DNA from: Stenotrophomonas maltophilia
Lineage (GTDB): Bacteria; Pseudomonadota; Gammaproteobacteria; Xanthomonadales; Xanthomonadaceae
DNA: 64,000 bases
Direction of reading: 5' to 3'
Assembly: GCF_002138415.1 (NCBI RefSeq)
Contig: NZ_CP015612.1
Span: 1,156,001 to 1,220,000, forward strand
Under the pieces are notes generated by a model. That model was not told the origin of the DNA and ran no database searches. It worked only from the letters and a program-made list of their open reading frames with translations. Shown in pieces: positions 18,912 through 28,292 of the stretch. A program made the translations under genes and the position numbers. The stretch's first letter is position 1, and every line of letters begins with the position of its first letter.

Positions 18912-20525
18912 ATGTCGCACTATCCATGGTGGCGCGGAGCCGTCATCTACCAGATCTACCCGCGCAGCTACCTCGATGCCAGCGGCGATGGCGTGGGCGA
19001 CCTGCCGGGCATCATCCAGCGCCTGGACCACATCGCCGCGCTGGGCGTGGACGCGATCTGGATCTCGCCGTTCTTCAAGTCGCCGATGGCCGACTTCGGT
19101 TATGACATTGCCGACTACCGCGATGTCGACCCGCTGTTCGGCAGCCTGGATGACTTCGACCGCTTGCTGGCCAAGGCCCACGGGCTGGGCCTGAAGGTGA
19201 TGATCGACCAGGTGCTGAGCCACACCTCGATCGAGCATGTCTGGTTCCGCGAGAGCCGCCAGGACCGCAGCAATCCAAAGGCGGACTGGTACGTCTGGGC
19301 CGACCCGCGCGAGGACGGCACGCCGCCCAACAACTGGCTGTCGCTGTTCGGCGGCTGCGCCTGGCAGTGGGAGCCGCGCCGCGAGCAGTACTACCTGCAC
19401 AATTTCCTGGTCGACCAGCCGGACCTGAACTTCCATCACCCGGACGTGCAGCAGGCGACCCTGGACAATGTGCGCTTCTGGCTGGACCGCGGCGTGGATG
19501 GCTTCCGCCTGGATGCGATCAACTTCTGCTTCCATGACGCGCAGCTGCGCGACAACCCGGCCAAACCGGCGGAGAAGCGCTTCGGCCGCGGCTTCAGCCC
19601 GGACAATCCGTACGCCTACCAGTACCACTACTACAACAACACCCAGCCGGAGAACCTGCCGTTCCTGGAGCGCCTGCGCGCGCTGCTGGATGAGTATCCG
19701 GGGGCGGTCAGCCTGGGCGAGATCTCCTCGGAGGACTCGCTGGCGACCACCGCCGAGTACACCCGCGATGGCCGCCTGCACATGGGCTACAGCTTCGAAC
19801 TGCTGGTGGACGATTACAGCGCGGCCTACATCCGCGACACGGTTTCGCGGCTGGAAGCGGCGATGACCGAAGGCTGGCCGTGCTGGGCGGTTTCGAATCA
19901 CGACGTGGAGCGCGCGGTCAGCCGCTGGGGCGGCCTCCCCGCCGACCCGCGCCTGGCGAGGATGCTGGTGGCGATGCTGTGCTCGCTGCGCGGTTCGGTC
20001 TGCCTGTACCAGGGTGAGGAGCTGGGCCTGGCCGAGGCCGAGGTGCCGTTCGAGGCCCTGCAGGACCCGTACGGCATCACCTTCTGGCCGAACTTCAAGG
20101 GCCGTGATGGCTGCCGCACCCCGCTGCCGTGGACCGATGCGCCGCTGGCAGGTTTCACCACGGGCCAGCCGTGGCTGCCGATCCCGGCCGAGCACCGGGC
20201 CGCGGCCGTGGCGGTGCAGGAGCGCGACCCGGACTCGGTCCTGGCCGCGTTCCGCAGGTTCCTGGCCTGGCGACATAGCCAGCCGGCGCTCCTGCATGGC
20301 AGCATCCGATTCATCGAAAGTGCCGAGCCAGTGCTGCTGTTCGAGCGTATGCTTGCAGATGAAACCCTCCTGCTGGCCTTCAACCTGTCGGCCGAGGCGG
20401 TGAGCCATCCGTTGCCGCCGGGCAACTGGCAGCAGGTGGCGGTGCCGGGCCCGGATGCGGGCACGGTGCAGGGCAATGAACTCCAGCTGCCGCCGCGCGC
20501 GGTGTATTGCGCCCGACGCAGCTGA
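18912..20525 (+). CDS. GH13 alpha-glucosidase (oligo-1,6/alpha-1,4-glucosidase group)
   Basis: A 537-residue retaining glycosidase without a signal peptide, so it acts in the cytoplasm on imported malto-oligosaccharides. The N-terminal blocks are WWRGAVIYQIYPRSYLD and GVDAIWISPFFKSPM. Catalytic residues can be placed: nucleophile Asp201 in DGFRLDAINF, acid/base Glu270 in SLGEISSED, and the third acid Asp331 in NHDVERAV. The start at 18912 is set by CCGGAGGGGGG just upstream; the longer frame from 18735 has no signal. It carries an upstream copy of the shared TGAATACGTATGCAG site and an intrinsic terminator at 20553-20584, so it is a monocistronic member of the maltodextrin regulon. Specificity for 1,4 versus 1,6 links cannot be read from motifs alone. 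Confidence 0.94.
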   Translation: MSHYPWWRGAVIYQIYPRSYLDASGDGVGDLPGIIQRLDHIAALGVDAIWISPFFKSPMADFGYDIADYRDVDPLFGSLDDFDRLLAKAHGLGLKVMIDQVLSHTSIEHVWFRESRQDRSNPKADWYVWADPREDGTPPNNWLSLFGGCAWQWEPRREQYYLHNFLVDQPDLNFHHPDVQQATLDNVRFWLDRGVDGFRLDAINFCFHDAQLRDNPAKPAEKRFGRGFSPDNPYAYQYHYYNNTQPENLPFLERLRALLDEYPGAVSLGEISSEDSLATTAEYTRDGRLHMGYSFELLVDDYSAAYIRDTVSRLEAAMTEGWPCWAVSNHDVERAVSRWGGLPADPRLARMLVAMLCSLRGSVCLYQGEELGLAEAEVPFEALQDPYGITFWPNFKGRDGCRTPLPWTDAPLAGFTTGQPWLPIPAEHRAAAVAVQERDPDSVLAAFRRFLAWRHSQPALLHGSIRFIESAEPVLLFERMLADETLLLAFNLSAEAVSHPLPPGNWQQVAVPGPDAGTVQGNELQLPPRAVYCARRS

Positions 20526-20552
20526 CCGTTTTCTCCGGTGGCAGTACTTGCG

Positions 20553-20584
20553 GGGACGGGGCCGAAGCGCCCCGTCCCTTTTTT
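20553..20584 (+). terminator. Intrinsic terminator of the alpha-glucosidase gene
   Basis: The stem GGGACGGGGC/GCCCCGTCCC with a short loop is followed by six Ts, 28 bases past the stop codon. Confidence 0.9.
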
Positions 20585-20608
20585 GTGGGTGGGGTTCCGG
20601 TGAAGGGC

Positions 20609-20672
20609 ATCCACGCATGGCGTGGATCTACCCAGCGACACCCCAACCAGTAGATCCACGCCATGCGTGGAT
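20609..20672. repeat. Inverted SMAG pair (ATCCACGC subtype)
   Basis: Copies at 20609-20631 (ending CTAC) and 20650-20672 (starting GTAG) are inverted copies of the same 23-base element, and match the one at 16032-16054. They lie between two intrinsic terminators of convergent genes. Confidence 0.9.
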
Positions 20673-20704
20673 GGGCCTTGCTGACCGACGGCCGGCATTC
20701 GCGC

Positions 20705-20738
20705 AAAAGGAAACCCGCTGCCTGCGCAGCGGGTTTCC
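20705..20738 (-). terminator. Intrinsic terminator of the TonB receptor gene
   Basis: On the minus strand GGAAACCCGCTG/CAGCGGGTTTCC forms a 12-bp stem followed by TTTT. It is about 53 bases downstream of the receptor stop codon. Confidence 0.85.
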
Positions 20739-20756
20739 GGTCCTGCTCCCCTTGTG

Positions 20757-20780
20757 TTGCCGGCCAGCGGCCGGCACTAC
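20757..20780. repeat. SMAG-type palindrome
   Basis: TGCCGGCC-AGC-GGCCGGCA ending in CTAC, 10 bases from the TonB receptor stop, inside that gene's 3' untranslated region. Confidence 0.85.
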
Positions 20781-20790
20781 CCGGTCATGG

Positions 20791-23559
20791 TCAGAACTTG
20801 TAGTTCACGCCCAGCATGTAGGTGCGGCCCCACTCGATGTATTCCAGCGGGCGGTCCTTGCTGCCGGCGTAGGTGCGGTACGGCTCGTTGGTCAGGTTGC
20901 TGCCCTGCAGCAGCAGGGTCAGCCCGCGCAGGCTGCTGCTGTCGCTGAAGGTGTAGCTGACCTGTGCATCGGTCACGTTCTCGCCCACCACGTAACGCAG
21001 GGTGCGATTGCCGTTGAAGTTGCCGATCTCACCGATGAAGTCCGAACGGCGGCGCTGGCTCACACGTGCTTCAAAGCCGCTGCGTTCGTAGTAGGCGGTG
21101 AAGTTGTACACGCGCTTGGACAGTCCCGGCAGGCTGATCGGGTCGGTGCCCACACTGGAGGCACTCTCCGGATCCAGGATGGTGATGTCGCTCTTGTTGA
21201 AGGTCGCGCTGGCCTGCACGCCGAAGCCGCGCAGGCTGTCGGTCAGCATCTCCAGCGGGAACGACCCGGTCAGCTCCAGCCCCTTCAACGTGCCGCCCTT
21301 GCCGTTCTGCGGCGTGGAGAAGGTGCCGGTGGTCAGCACCGGTGCGGTCATGCCCGGCGGTGGCACGTAGTTGCCGAGCAGGCCGCTGAAGTCGTAGTTG
21401 TCCACCGATTGCGTGTAGACGTAGCTCTTCAGGTCCTTGTAGAAGATCGCCGCAGCCACGTAGGCCTTCTCGCCGAAGTATTTCTCATAGGACAGGTCCA
21501 GCGCGGTGGCGCGCCACGGATCCAGCAGCGGATTGCCACCGCTGCCACCGGGGCGGCCATTGTTGGTATCCACGCCGAATTCCAGGCCGGCACGCATCTG
21601 GTCTACGCGCGGGCGTGCCACCTGCTTGGCGGCGGCAAAGCGCAGCGTCTGCTGGTGCGGGAACATGAACACCAGGTTCAAGCTCGGCAGCCAGTCCTTG
21701 TAGGTCTTGCCGGCAGAGAAGGGCTGGATGTTGCTGCCCGCCGGCTGCGAGCTGTCCCAGTAGCGCGAGTCCGAGCTCTGGTCGGTGTGCTGCATCTGCA
21801 CGCCGATGTTGCCGCGCACGCCGACCACGCCGATGTCGGTGTTGATGTTCAGGCGTGCCCACGCCGTGGTGATCTTCTCCTCGACCGTCCACGACTTGGG
21901 AATCAGATAGTCCAGGTTATCGACCGGGTTGAAGGTCATGTAACGACCGACGGCTGCCGGTACATTCCACGATGGGATGTAGCCGATGCCGGCGAAACCG
22001 AGGTTGACCGGGCGGTACTGCAGGTCCGGTGCGATGGTGGATTCGCCTTGGGCGCCGAGCAGGATGTTGCCTTCGGCCTGGGCCTTCTGCTTGCGACGGT
22101 CGGCATAGTTCACGCCCACGTCCACATCCGAGAACCAGCTGGACATGGCCTCGGGAACCGGCAGCGTCGCCGCCAGCTTGGCGCCCTTCAAGCGATCTTC
22201 CACCTCCGGCACCTTGCCGTAGCCGGAACCATAGATCGTGTTGGTCAGGAACAGGCTGTCCGGATTGGAGTAGTCACGACCCGGCGTGATCTGCGAGAAG
22301 CTGCTGTTGTTCACCACCAGGCCGATCGTGTCGAACTGCGGGCGCGGCACCAGCTGCAGGTTGTTTTCCAGGTTGATCTCGCGGCGGGTCGCCTTGGAGT
22401 AGTTCAGGTCGGCGACCAGCCTCACGCCACCGACGTTGAACTCGTTGTTCCAGCCGAACGCATCGATCTTGTCCTTGCGCTTGTTGTACATGCCGCGCAC
22501 CAGCGGGTACGCATTGCTGATCGTGCCGCCGGTGAAGCTGCCATCAGCATTGCGGCCGACATTGCTGAACACCGGCAGGATCGCGTTGGGATCGTTGCCG
22601 TCTTCGCCGTTGCCGCTGAGGCTCAGCTCGAACTGGTTGGCAGTGTCGATCTGTTCGGCTTCGGTGTGGAACGCATCGAAGGTGCTGGTCCAGCTGTTGC
22701 TGGGCCGGAACTGGATGGTTGCCATCACACCGTCGCGCTTGTTGTTGCCGGTACGGCGCAGCGCCTTGATGCCATCGGTGAAGTAGGTGCCCGGCGCGAT
22801 TCCGCGACGCTCGCCCTTGTCGGTGTGCTCGGTGGTCCAGGGCTCGTACAGGCCGACCTGGTTCTCCTGGATCGGCATGTCGCTGTGCGCATAACCGATG
22901 GCGATGCCCAGGGTGTTGTCGAAGAACTGGTCGATGTAGCTGGCGCTGAAACGGTTGCCATACGGGTCGATGTTGGCGGCGCGGCCCAGGGAGCTCTTCT
23001 GGTAGCGGCCGCTGACCGCGATCACGCGCTCGCCGAAGCTGAGCGGGCGTGCGGTCTGCATGTCGATGGTGCCCGACAGGCCCTGGCCGACCAGTGCGGC
23101 ATCCGGGGTCTTGTAGACGGTTACGCCATTGACCAGCTCGGACGGGTACTGGTCGAACTCGACGCCGCGGTTGTCGCCGGTGCTGACCACTTCACGGCCA
23201 TTGAGCAGGGTGGTGGCGAAGTCGGGCGACAGGCCACGCACGCTGATCACCTGCGCACGGCCGGCCACGCGCTGGGCAGCCAGGCCGGGCAGGCGCGAGA
23301 TGGATTCGGCGATGCTGACGTCGGGCAGTTTGCCGATGTCTTCGGCGGAGATCGCCTCGACCACCGAGGTAGCGTCCTGCTTGATCGCGATTGCGTTCTC
23401 GATGCCGCGGCGGATGCCGGTGACCTGCACCGTATCCAGGTTGGTGGCGGCGGTGGCGGCCGGCGTGGTGGTGCTCTGCGTGGACTGTGCCGACGCCAGC
23501 GTCGGCGCCAGGACAACGGCCAGCGCGATGCTCAGCGCGCTGCGCTTGTGGTTCAACAT
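20791..23559 (-). CDS. TonB-dependent receptor, probable maltodextrin transporter
   Basis: A 922-residue outer-membrane receptor. It has a signal peptide (MLNHKRSALSIALAVVLAP, cleavage near ASAQ at 22-25), a TonB-box-like segment LDTVQVTG at about 41-48, and the plug motifs SVVEAISAEDIGKLPDVSI and RVAGRAQVISVRGLSPDF. The C-terminal beta-barrel strands end in an aromatic residue (NYKF). The RRGIENAIAIKQ block marks the large oligosaccharide-type receptors typed after Caulobacter MalA. The start at 23559 is preceded by GGGAGGGGAAA. The copy of TGAATACGTATGCAG upstream and the surrounding amylolytic genes argue that the substrate is maltodextrin. It has its own terminator. Confidence 0.93.
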   Translation of the reverse strand: MLNHKRSALSIALAVVLAPTLASAQSTQSTTTPAATAATNLDTVQVTGIRRGIENAIAIKQDATSVVEAISAEDIGKLPDVSIAESISRLPGLAAQRVAGRAQVISVRGLSPDFATTLLNGREVVSTGDNRGVEFDQYPSELVNGVTVYKTPDAALVGQGLSGTIDMQTARPLSFGERVIAVSGRYQKSSLGRAANIDPYGNRFSASYIDQFFDNTLGIAIGYAHSDMPIQENQVGLYEPWTTEHTDKGERRGIAPGTYFTDGIKALRRTGNNKRDGVMATIQFRPSNSWTSTFDAFHTEAEQIDTANQFELSLSGNGEDGNDPNAILPVFSNVGRNADGSFTGGTISNAYPLVRGMYNKRKDKIDAFGWNNEFNVGGVRLVADLNYSKATRREINLENNLQLVPRPQFDTIGLVVNNSSFSQITPGRDYSNPDSLFLTNTIYGSGYGKVPEVEDRLKGAKLAATLPVPEAMSSWFSDVDVGVNYADRRKQKAQAEGNILLGAQGESTIAPDLQYRPVNLGFAGIGYIPSWNVPAAVGRYMTFNPVDNLDYLIPKSWTVEEKITTAWARLNINTDIGVVGVRGNIGVQMQHTDQSSDSRYWDSSQPAGSNIQPFSAGKTYKDWLPSLNLVFMFPHQQTLRFAAAKQVARPRVDQMRAGLEFGVDTNNGRPGGSGGNPLLDPWRATALDLSYEKYFGEKAYVAAAIFYKDLKSYVYTQSVDNYDFSGLLGNYVPPPGMTAPVLTTGTFSTPQNGKGGTLKGLELTGSFPLEMLTDSLRGFGVQASATFNKSDITILDPESASSVGTDPISLPGLSKRVYNFTAYYERSGFEARVSQRRRSDFIGEIGNFNGNRTLRYVVGENVTDAQVSYTFSDSSSLRGLTLLLQGSNLTNEPYRTYAGSKDRPLEYIEWGRTYMLGVNYKF

Positions 23560-23683
23560 TTTCCCCTCCCAGGCAATGTTGCAGATCGATTCGTGAACGT
23601 CCCGGCGTGACCGTGGACGTGCGACGCGGTGGCCGCTGTCGTCGCCGCTATGGTAGGCAGCGCGTTCTTCGCGGGAATCACCC

Positions 23684-23697
23684 TGCATACGTATTCA
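23684..23697. promoter_or_regulatory. Operator-like site 2, TonB receptor upstream region
   Basis: On the minus strand it reads TGAATACGTATGCA followed by G, identical over 15 bases to sites 1 and 3. It lies about 125 bases upstream of the receptor ATG. Confidence 0.75.
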
Positions 23698-23740
23698 ATG
23701 GCGTCTGCAGGGGTGTAATCGCTTTCAGGTGCCTCGTGCG

Positions 23741-23802
23741 GTAGTGCCGGCCGCTGGCCGGCAATCACGATCACCGGCTTGCCGGCCAGCGGCCGGCACT
23801 AC
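23741..23802. repeat. Inverted SMAG pair
   Basis: Copies at 23741-23764 (starting GTAGTGCCGG) and 23779-23802 (ending CCGGCACTAC) face each other 14 bases apart, between the GH97 stop and the receptor's upstream region. Confidence 0.9.
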
Positions 23803-23810
23803 CGGTGCAT

Positions 23811-25862
23811 TCAAAGCGGTGTGAAACGAATGGCCTGCCCACCGCCCGGGGCCAGCACCAGCGTCAGCACGTCGGCGCTGGTCACCTCGCGCGTCTCGCG
23901 CTTGAACGCGAACGGGTTGCTGCGGAAATCCGCGCCCTCGCCATCGCGGTAGATCTCGGCGCGGTAGCGCACGCCCGGCTCCAGGAAGCCCAGTGATACC
24001 GGCAGCACGCGGCCATGCTCGTCGGTGATGCTGCCGAGGAACCAGTCACGGCTGTTGCGGTCGCGGCGCACGATCGTCACGTAGTCGCCCACTTCGCCAT
24101 CGAGCACGCGGCTCTGTTCCCAGTCCACCGCCACGTCCTCGATGAAGCGGAACGCCTCGCGATGCTGCAGGTAGTGCTCGGGCAGGTCGGCGGCCATCTG
24201 GATCGGGCTGTACAGCACCACGTACAGCGCCAGCTGGCGTGCCAGCGTGCTGGGAATGGCCTGGCCGTGGCGGCCCTTCAGGCTGAGGATGCCGGGGGTG
24301 TAATCCATCGGCCCGGCCAGCATGCGGGTGAACACCAGGTTGACCTCATGTTCCGGCGGGTTCGGCGGCTGGCCCCAGGCGTTGTACTCCATGCCGCGTG
24401 CGCCTTCGCGCGAGATCCAGTTGGGGTAGGTGCGGCGCAGGCCGGTGTCCTTGATCGGCTCATGCGGGTTCACCGACAGGTGCCGGCGCGCGGCCTCCTG
24501 CACCACCTTCAGGTGGTGGCGGGCCATGAACTGGCCGTCGTGCCACTCGCGCCACAGCGGGCCACCGGCCGGATTGCGGCGGTCGACCTGGCCGTCGTCG
24601 CAGACGTAGCCGGTCTTGAACTGGTCCACGCCCAGCCGCGCATACAGGTCCAGTGCGGCACCCAGCTGGTCCTCGTAATGCTCGATGGCACAGCCGGTCT
24701 CGTGGTGGCCGATCAGATGCACGCCCTTCTTCAGGCCATACGCTGACAGCGCTTCGATATCGAAGTCCGGCGTGGCGCGGGTGAAATCGAAGTCGTAGCC
24801 ATTGCCCACCCACATGCCGTCCCAGCCCGGATTCCAGCCTTCTACCAGCACGCCACGGAAGCCGTGTGCGGCGGCGAAGTCGATCACCTTCCTCGTCTTG
24901 GCGGTGGTCGCCGCATGCTTCGGCCCGGTCGCCCAGCTCTCGTTGTCCAGGTGCATCGACCACCACACGCCCAGGTACTTGGCTGGTTTCACCCAGCTCA
25001 CATCGCCCAGTGCATTGGGCTCGTTGAGGTTGAGGATGAGGTCTGATTCGACCAGGCCACCTGCACGGTCGGCAATCTGCAGCGTGCGCCACGGCGTGGC
25101 GAAGGGCAGGGCACGGCGCACCTTCCAGCCTTCGGCCGAGGGCGACAGCTGCGCGCGCAGGCGCTGGCCCTCGGTTCGCCGCAGCCACATGCCGGCATAG
25201 TCCACCAGCGCCGCCTCGTGGATCGCCACATGCAGGCCATCGCGGCTGCGCAGGGTCATCGGCGTGTGCACTAGCGGCACTTCACGCAGCGGCGTGCGCT
25301 GGTACAGGTATTCGTAGTGGATCGGTTCGCCGGCAGGGATCCACCACGCGGTGGAATCCTGCGCGATGGCGAACTCGGTCAGTTCATCATCGATGATCGC
25401 CTCGTGCAGATTCGGCTGTTCGGGGAACACATAGCGGAAGCCCAGGCCGTCGTCGTAGACGCGGAACACCACATCCAGCCGGCGCTTGCTGCCGGTGGTC
25501 TCGGCCAGCTGCACGGTCAGCTCGTTGTAGTGGTTACGGGTGAGCCGGCGTTCGCCCCAAGGCTGTTCCCAGCGGTCATCGACGCTGCGTTGCTGCTGCC
25601 CGAGCAGGGCGAAATCGCGGTCCAGACGGCCGTCGCGCAGGGCGAAGCCCAGCTTCGAATCCTCCACCACGACCTCGCCGAAGCGCTCTACGCGATAGCG
25701 CGCGGTGCCACCGTCCAACACCAGACTGACCTTGAGCACCTTTCCCGGTGATTCGACGCTGGCGATCTGTGGCGCGGCGTGTGCCAGCGCGGCCAGGCCC
25801 AGCAGGGCCAGTCCAAGCATGTGCGCGAACACCGCGTGTACAGCAGTGGGTGACATCGGCAT
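23811..25862 (-). CDS. GH97 family alpha-glucosidase (SusB-like), exported
   Basis: A 683-residue periplasmic glucosidase. The signal peptide runs to about residue 31 (MLGLALLGLAALAHAAP). The N-terminal beta-sandwich is followed by a catalytic barrel with VEGWNPGWDGMWVGNGYDFDF, HHETGCAIEHYEDQL and VNPHEPIKDTGLRRTYPN, then REGARGMEYNAWG, which are the GH97 signature region; glutamates in the last two blocks are expected to be catalytic. FIEDVAVDWEQSRVLDG and VTIVRRDRNSRDWFLGSI form the C-terminal part. GH97 enzymes like Bacteroides SusB release glucose from malto-oligosaccharides. The ATG at 25862 follows GGGAGGGGAA; the frame's earlier TTG lies inside that ribosome site. It is transcribed away from operator site 3, about 75 bases upstream. 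Confidence 0.93.
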   Translation of the reverse strand: MPMSPTAVHAVFAHMLGLALLGLAALAHAAPQIASVESPGKVLKVSLVLDGGTARYRVERFGEVVVEDSKLGFALRDGRLDRDFALLGQQQRSVDDRWEQPWGERRLTRNHYNELTVQLAETTGSKRRLDVVFRVYDDGLGFRYVFPEQPNLHEAIIDDELTEFAIAQDSTAWWIPAGEPIHYEYLYQRTPLREVPLVHTPMTLRSRDGLHVAIHEAALVDYAGMWLRRTEGQRLRAQLSPSAEGWKVRRALPFATPWRTLQIADRAGGLVESDLILNLNEPNALGDVSWVKPAKYLGVWWSMHLDNESWATGPKHAATTAKTRKVIDFAAAHGFRGVLVEGWNPGWDGMWVGNGYDFDFTRATPDFDIEALSAYGLKKGVHLIGHHETGCAIEHYEDQLGAALDLYARLGVDQFKTGYVCDDGQVDRRNPAGGPLWREWHDGQFMARHHLKVVQEAARRHLSVNPHEPIKDTGLRRTYPNWISREGARGMEYNAWGQPPNPPEHEVNLVFTRMLAGPMDYTPGILSLKGRHGQAIPSTLARQLALYVVLYSPIQMAADLPEHYLQHREAFRFIEDVAVDWEQSRVLDGEVGDYVTIVRRDRNSRDWFLGSITDEHGRVLPVSLGFLEPGVRYRAEIYRDGEGADFRSNPFAFKRETREVTSADVLTLVLAPGGGQAIRFTPL

Positions 25863-25935
25863 TTCCCCTCCCAAGGCGCCGTTGGCAGACCCGGACCATA
25901 AGCCAGCGCGGCAGGCGCGCTACCGCGTGGCGCCA

Positions 25936-25949
25936 TGAATACGTATGCA
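25936..25949. promoter_or_regulatory. Operator-like site 3 in the GH97 / glycosidase operon divergent region
   Basis: TGAATACGTATGCA plus G, identical to sites 1 and 2. It lies in the 237-base divergent region and could control both GH97 (minus) and the glycosidase-MFS-amylase operon (plus). Confidence 0.75.
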
Positions 25950-26099
25950 GCTGGACGCAGCCGACAGCCCCGCGTCTACCATGGGGCCAAGGCACCTTGA
26001 GGGAGGAGCCGTGCCCGCCCGCCGGCAACGACGGTGCGGACCTACAACGCGTGCAGAGAGGGAGGGAGGCCGACGGGCGCAAGCCGGTCCGCCGCTTCG

Positions 26100-28292
26100 A
26101 TGCTGAAGATCATTTGCCTGACCGCTGCCCTGGGGGCAGCGCTGGGATCGACCGCGCAGGCGGCCGACCTGCAATTCGACGGCCGCCATGCGCGCGCCGA
26201 AGCCGCTGCCAAGGGCAGCTTCGTGCTGCATGCGCCGAAGGGTGAGGTGCGCATTGCGCCGATGCCGATGCGCAGCCAGACCGGCAGCGTGTTGTTCGAC
26301 GCGCTGTTCGCGCTGGCTCAGCAGGAGATGGACCAGGACCGTGTGGACGCGATTCGCGATCCGGCGTTCGACGAAGGCCGGCCGGTGCCGTGCGAGTGCT
26401 TCCAGACCGGCGCGCGCTGGCCCTATGTGTGGACCCGCGATGTCAGCTTCGCCGCCGATCTGGCGCTGGCGCGGCTGGACCCGCGACGCACCCGGCAGTC
26501 GCTGCAGTTCAAGCTGTCGGTGGCGCGCGACGGGCACACGCCCGGCCTGTTCGTGGCGCAGGACACCGGTTCCGGTGGCAGCTGGCCGATCAGCAGCGAT
26601 CGCGTGGTGTGGTTCCTTGCGGCACGTCATCTGCTGGAGGATCGCGCGTTTGCCGACCAGGTCTGGCAGGCGCTGCAGGGCACGCTGGCGCAGGACCGCG
26701 CGATGGTGTTCGACGCGCAGGTGGGCCTGTACCGTGGCGAGACCTCCTTCCTGGACTGGCGCGAGCAGACCTATCCGGACTGGACCCGCGAGGACGTGCG
26801 CTTCATCGGTGATTCCTACGCACTGTCCACCAACGTGCTGCACTACCAGGCACTGCGCCTGGCCGAACGCCTGGCCGGCCAGCACGGCGACGCCCGCGCG
26901 GCCGACTACAAGGCGTGGGCCGATGCGTTGGCGCAGCAGATCGATGCGCGCTTCTGGCGCGAGGATATCGGCCAGTACATGAGCTACATCGGCGAAGCCG
27001 CGCACCCGGTGCCGTACGCCAAGGTCGATCTGCTTGGCCTGTCGCTGGGCATCCTCGCCGGGGTGCTGCCGCCCGAGCGCGCGCGCCGTGCACTGGCTGC
27101 TTACCCGATGGGGCCAGCCGGCAGCCCCGTGGTCTGGCCGCAGGAAGCGCAGCAGCCGATCTACCACAACCGTGCGCTCTGGCCGTTTGTCAGCGCCTAC
27201 TCGCTGCGTGCGGCGCGGCAGCTGGACGATGCGCCGCGCATCGCCGCCGAGATCCGTTCGCTGATGCGGGGCGCCGCGCTGGCCGGTTCCAACATGGAGA
27301 ACTACGAGCTGGTCAGCCAGGCCGTGCATGTCGAGGAAGGCGCGCTGAGCGGCCCGGTGGTCAACTCCGAACGCCAGCTGTGGTCGGTGGCCGGGTATCT
27401 GTCGATGGTGGTCGAAGGCGTGTTCGGCGTGCAGGACGATGGCCGCGTGCAGCCCAAGCTGCCGGCGGTGCTGGTGCCAGAACTGTTCGGCACGCGCCCC
27501 CGCATCACGCTGGAAGCCAACGGCAAGCACTATGTGCTGGTGCGCCCGCAGAACGTGGGCGATGGCCTGCTGGTGGCCGGCAGCACCACCACGCGTGGCA
27601 CGACCACCACTGTGGAGCTGGTCGCCGCCCCGGCAGTAGCCGTTTTTTCTGCCACGACTGCGGATGCCAACGCGCGTGCGCCAGCCACACCGACTGCGCC
27701 GCAGGCCACTCGCAAAGGCACTGGCTGGAGCGTGCCGGTTGCGGCTGACCAGACGCTATGGAAGGACGGCAGGGCCGTCGTCGCCAGCAATGGCCAGGTG
27801 CAGATCAGCGACGATGGGCTGCAGCATTGCCTCAGCCTGACCCGACGCGAAGGCGCGTTGGAATCGCTGCACAGCCCAATGGTCTGCGTCGGTCCGCAGC
27901 AGGTGCTGAAGGGTGCGCAGCGCTGGCCGTTCACCTCGGCCAAGGCCGGGCAGGTTCGCCTGCGCCTGCAATATCGAAACCCGAACGGGCCGATCAACAC
28001 CGGCGTCACGGCTGCGGTCAAGCAGCTGGTGCTGCAGTGCCCGGGGCAGCCGTTGCAGCGGCACACGGTCACGCTGCCGCACAGCGTGGCCGTGCAGGAC
28101 TCGACCTCGGCAACATTCACGGTGCCAAAGGGGCAGTGCACGGTCGCGCTTGAAGAGGGCTTCAACATGAGCGCGCTTGAACATTTCGCGCACTACACCG
28201 GGGGCAAGGGCGGCCGCGAAGGCGTGCTCAACCAGGCCCAGGTGCAGGCGCTGACGGTGGCGCCGGTGGCGATGGAAGAGGGTGCACGATGA
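26100..28292 (+). CDS. Six-hairpin glycosidase-like exported protein
   Basis: A 730-residue protein with a signal peptide (MLKIICLTAALGAALGSTAQA). The central region has (alpha/alpha)6-barrel features: RWPYVWTRDVSFAADLALA, SWPISSDRVVWFLAARHLL, TSFLDWREQTYPDW, VVWPQEAQQPIYHNRALWPFVSAY and NYELVSQAVHVEEGALSGPVVNSERQLWSVAGYL. The family resembles GH15/GH63-type hydrolases; catalytic acids cannot be assigned with certainty, but the glutamates in PQE and VEEG are candidates. The C-terminal 200 residues look like a beta-rich accessory domain. The start at 26100 is the only one giving a signal peptide; the nearest GGGAGG is about 40 bases upstream, so initiation may be weak. It is the first gene of an operon whose next ATG overlaps its stop (ATGA). 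Confidence 0.8.
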   Translation: MLKIICLTAALGAALGSTAQAADLQFDGRHARAEAAAKGSFVLHAPKGEVRIAPMPMRSQTGSVLFDALFALAQQEMDQDRVDAIRDPAFDEGRPVPCECFQTGARWPYVWTRDVSFAADLALARLDPRRTRQSLQFKLSVARDGHTPGLFVAQDTGSGGSWPISSDRVVWFLAARHLLEDRAFADQVWQALQGTLAQDRAMVFDAQVGLYRGETSFLDWREQTYPDWTREDVRFIGDSYALSTNVLHYQALRLAERLAGQHGDARAADYKAWADALAQQIDARFWREDIGQYMSYIGEAAHPVPYAKVDLLGLSLGILAGVLPPERARRALAAYPMGPAGSPVVWPQEAQQPIYHNRALWPFVSAYSLRAARQLDDAPRIAAEIRSLMRGAALAGSNMENYELVSQAVHVEEGALSGPVVNSERQLWSVAGYLSMVVEGVFGVQDDGRVQPKLPAVLVPELFGTRPRITLEANGKHYVLVRPQNVGDGLLVAGSTTTRGTTTTVELVAAPAVAVFSATTADANARAPATPTAPQATRKGTGWSVPVAADQTLWKDGRAVVASNGQVQISDDGLQHCLSLTRREGALESLHSPMVCVGPQQVLKGAQRWPFTSAKAGQVRLRLQYRNPNGPINTGVTAAVKQLVLQCPGQPLQRHTVTLPHSVAVQDSTSATFTVPKGQCTVALEEGFNMSALEHFAHYTGGKGGREGVLNQAQVQALTVAPVAMEEGAR

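Noticed and set aside
20455..23610. Open frame of 1051 codons on the plus strand opposite the TonB receptor.
   Set aside because: It runs through two terminators and SMAG repeats, overlaps a certain receptor gene and has no domain.
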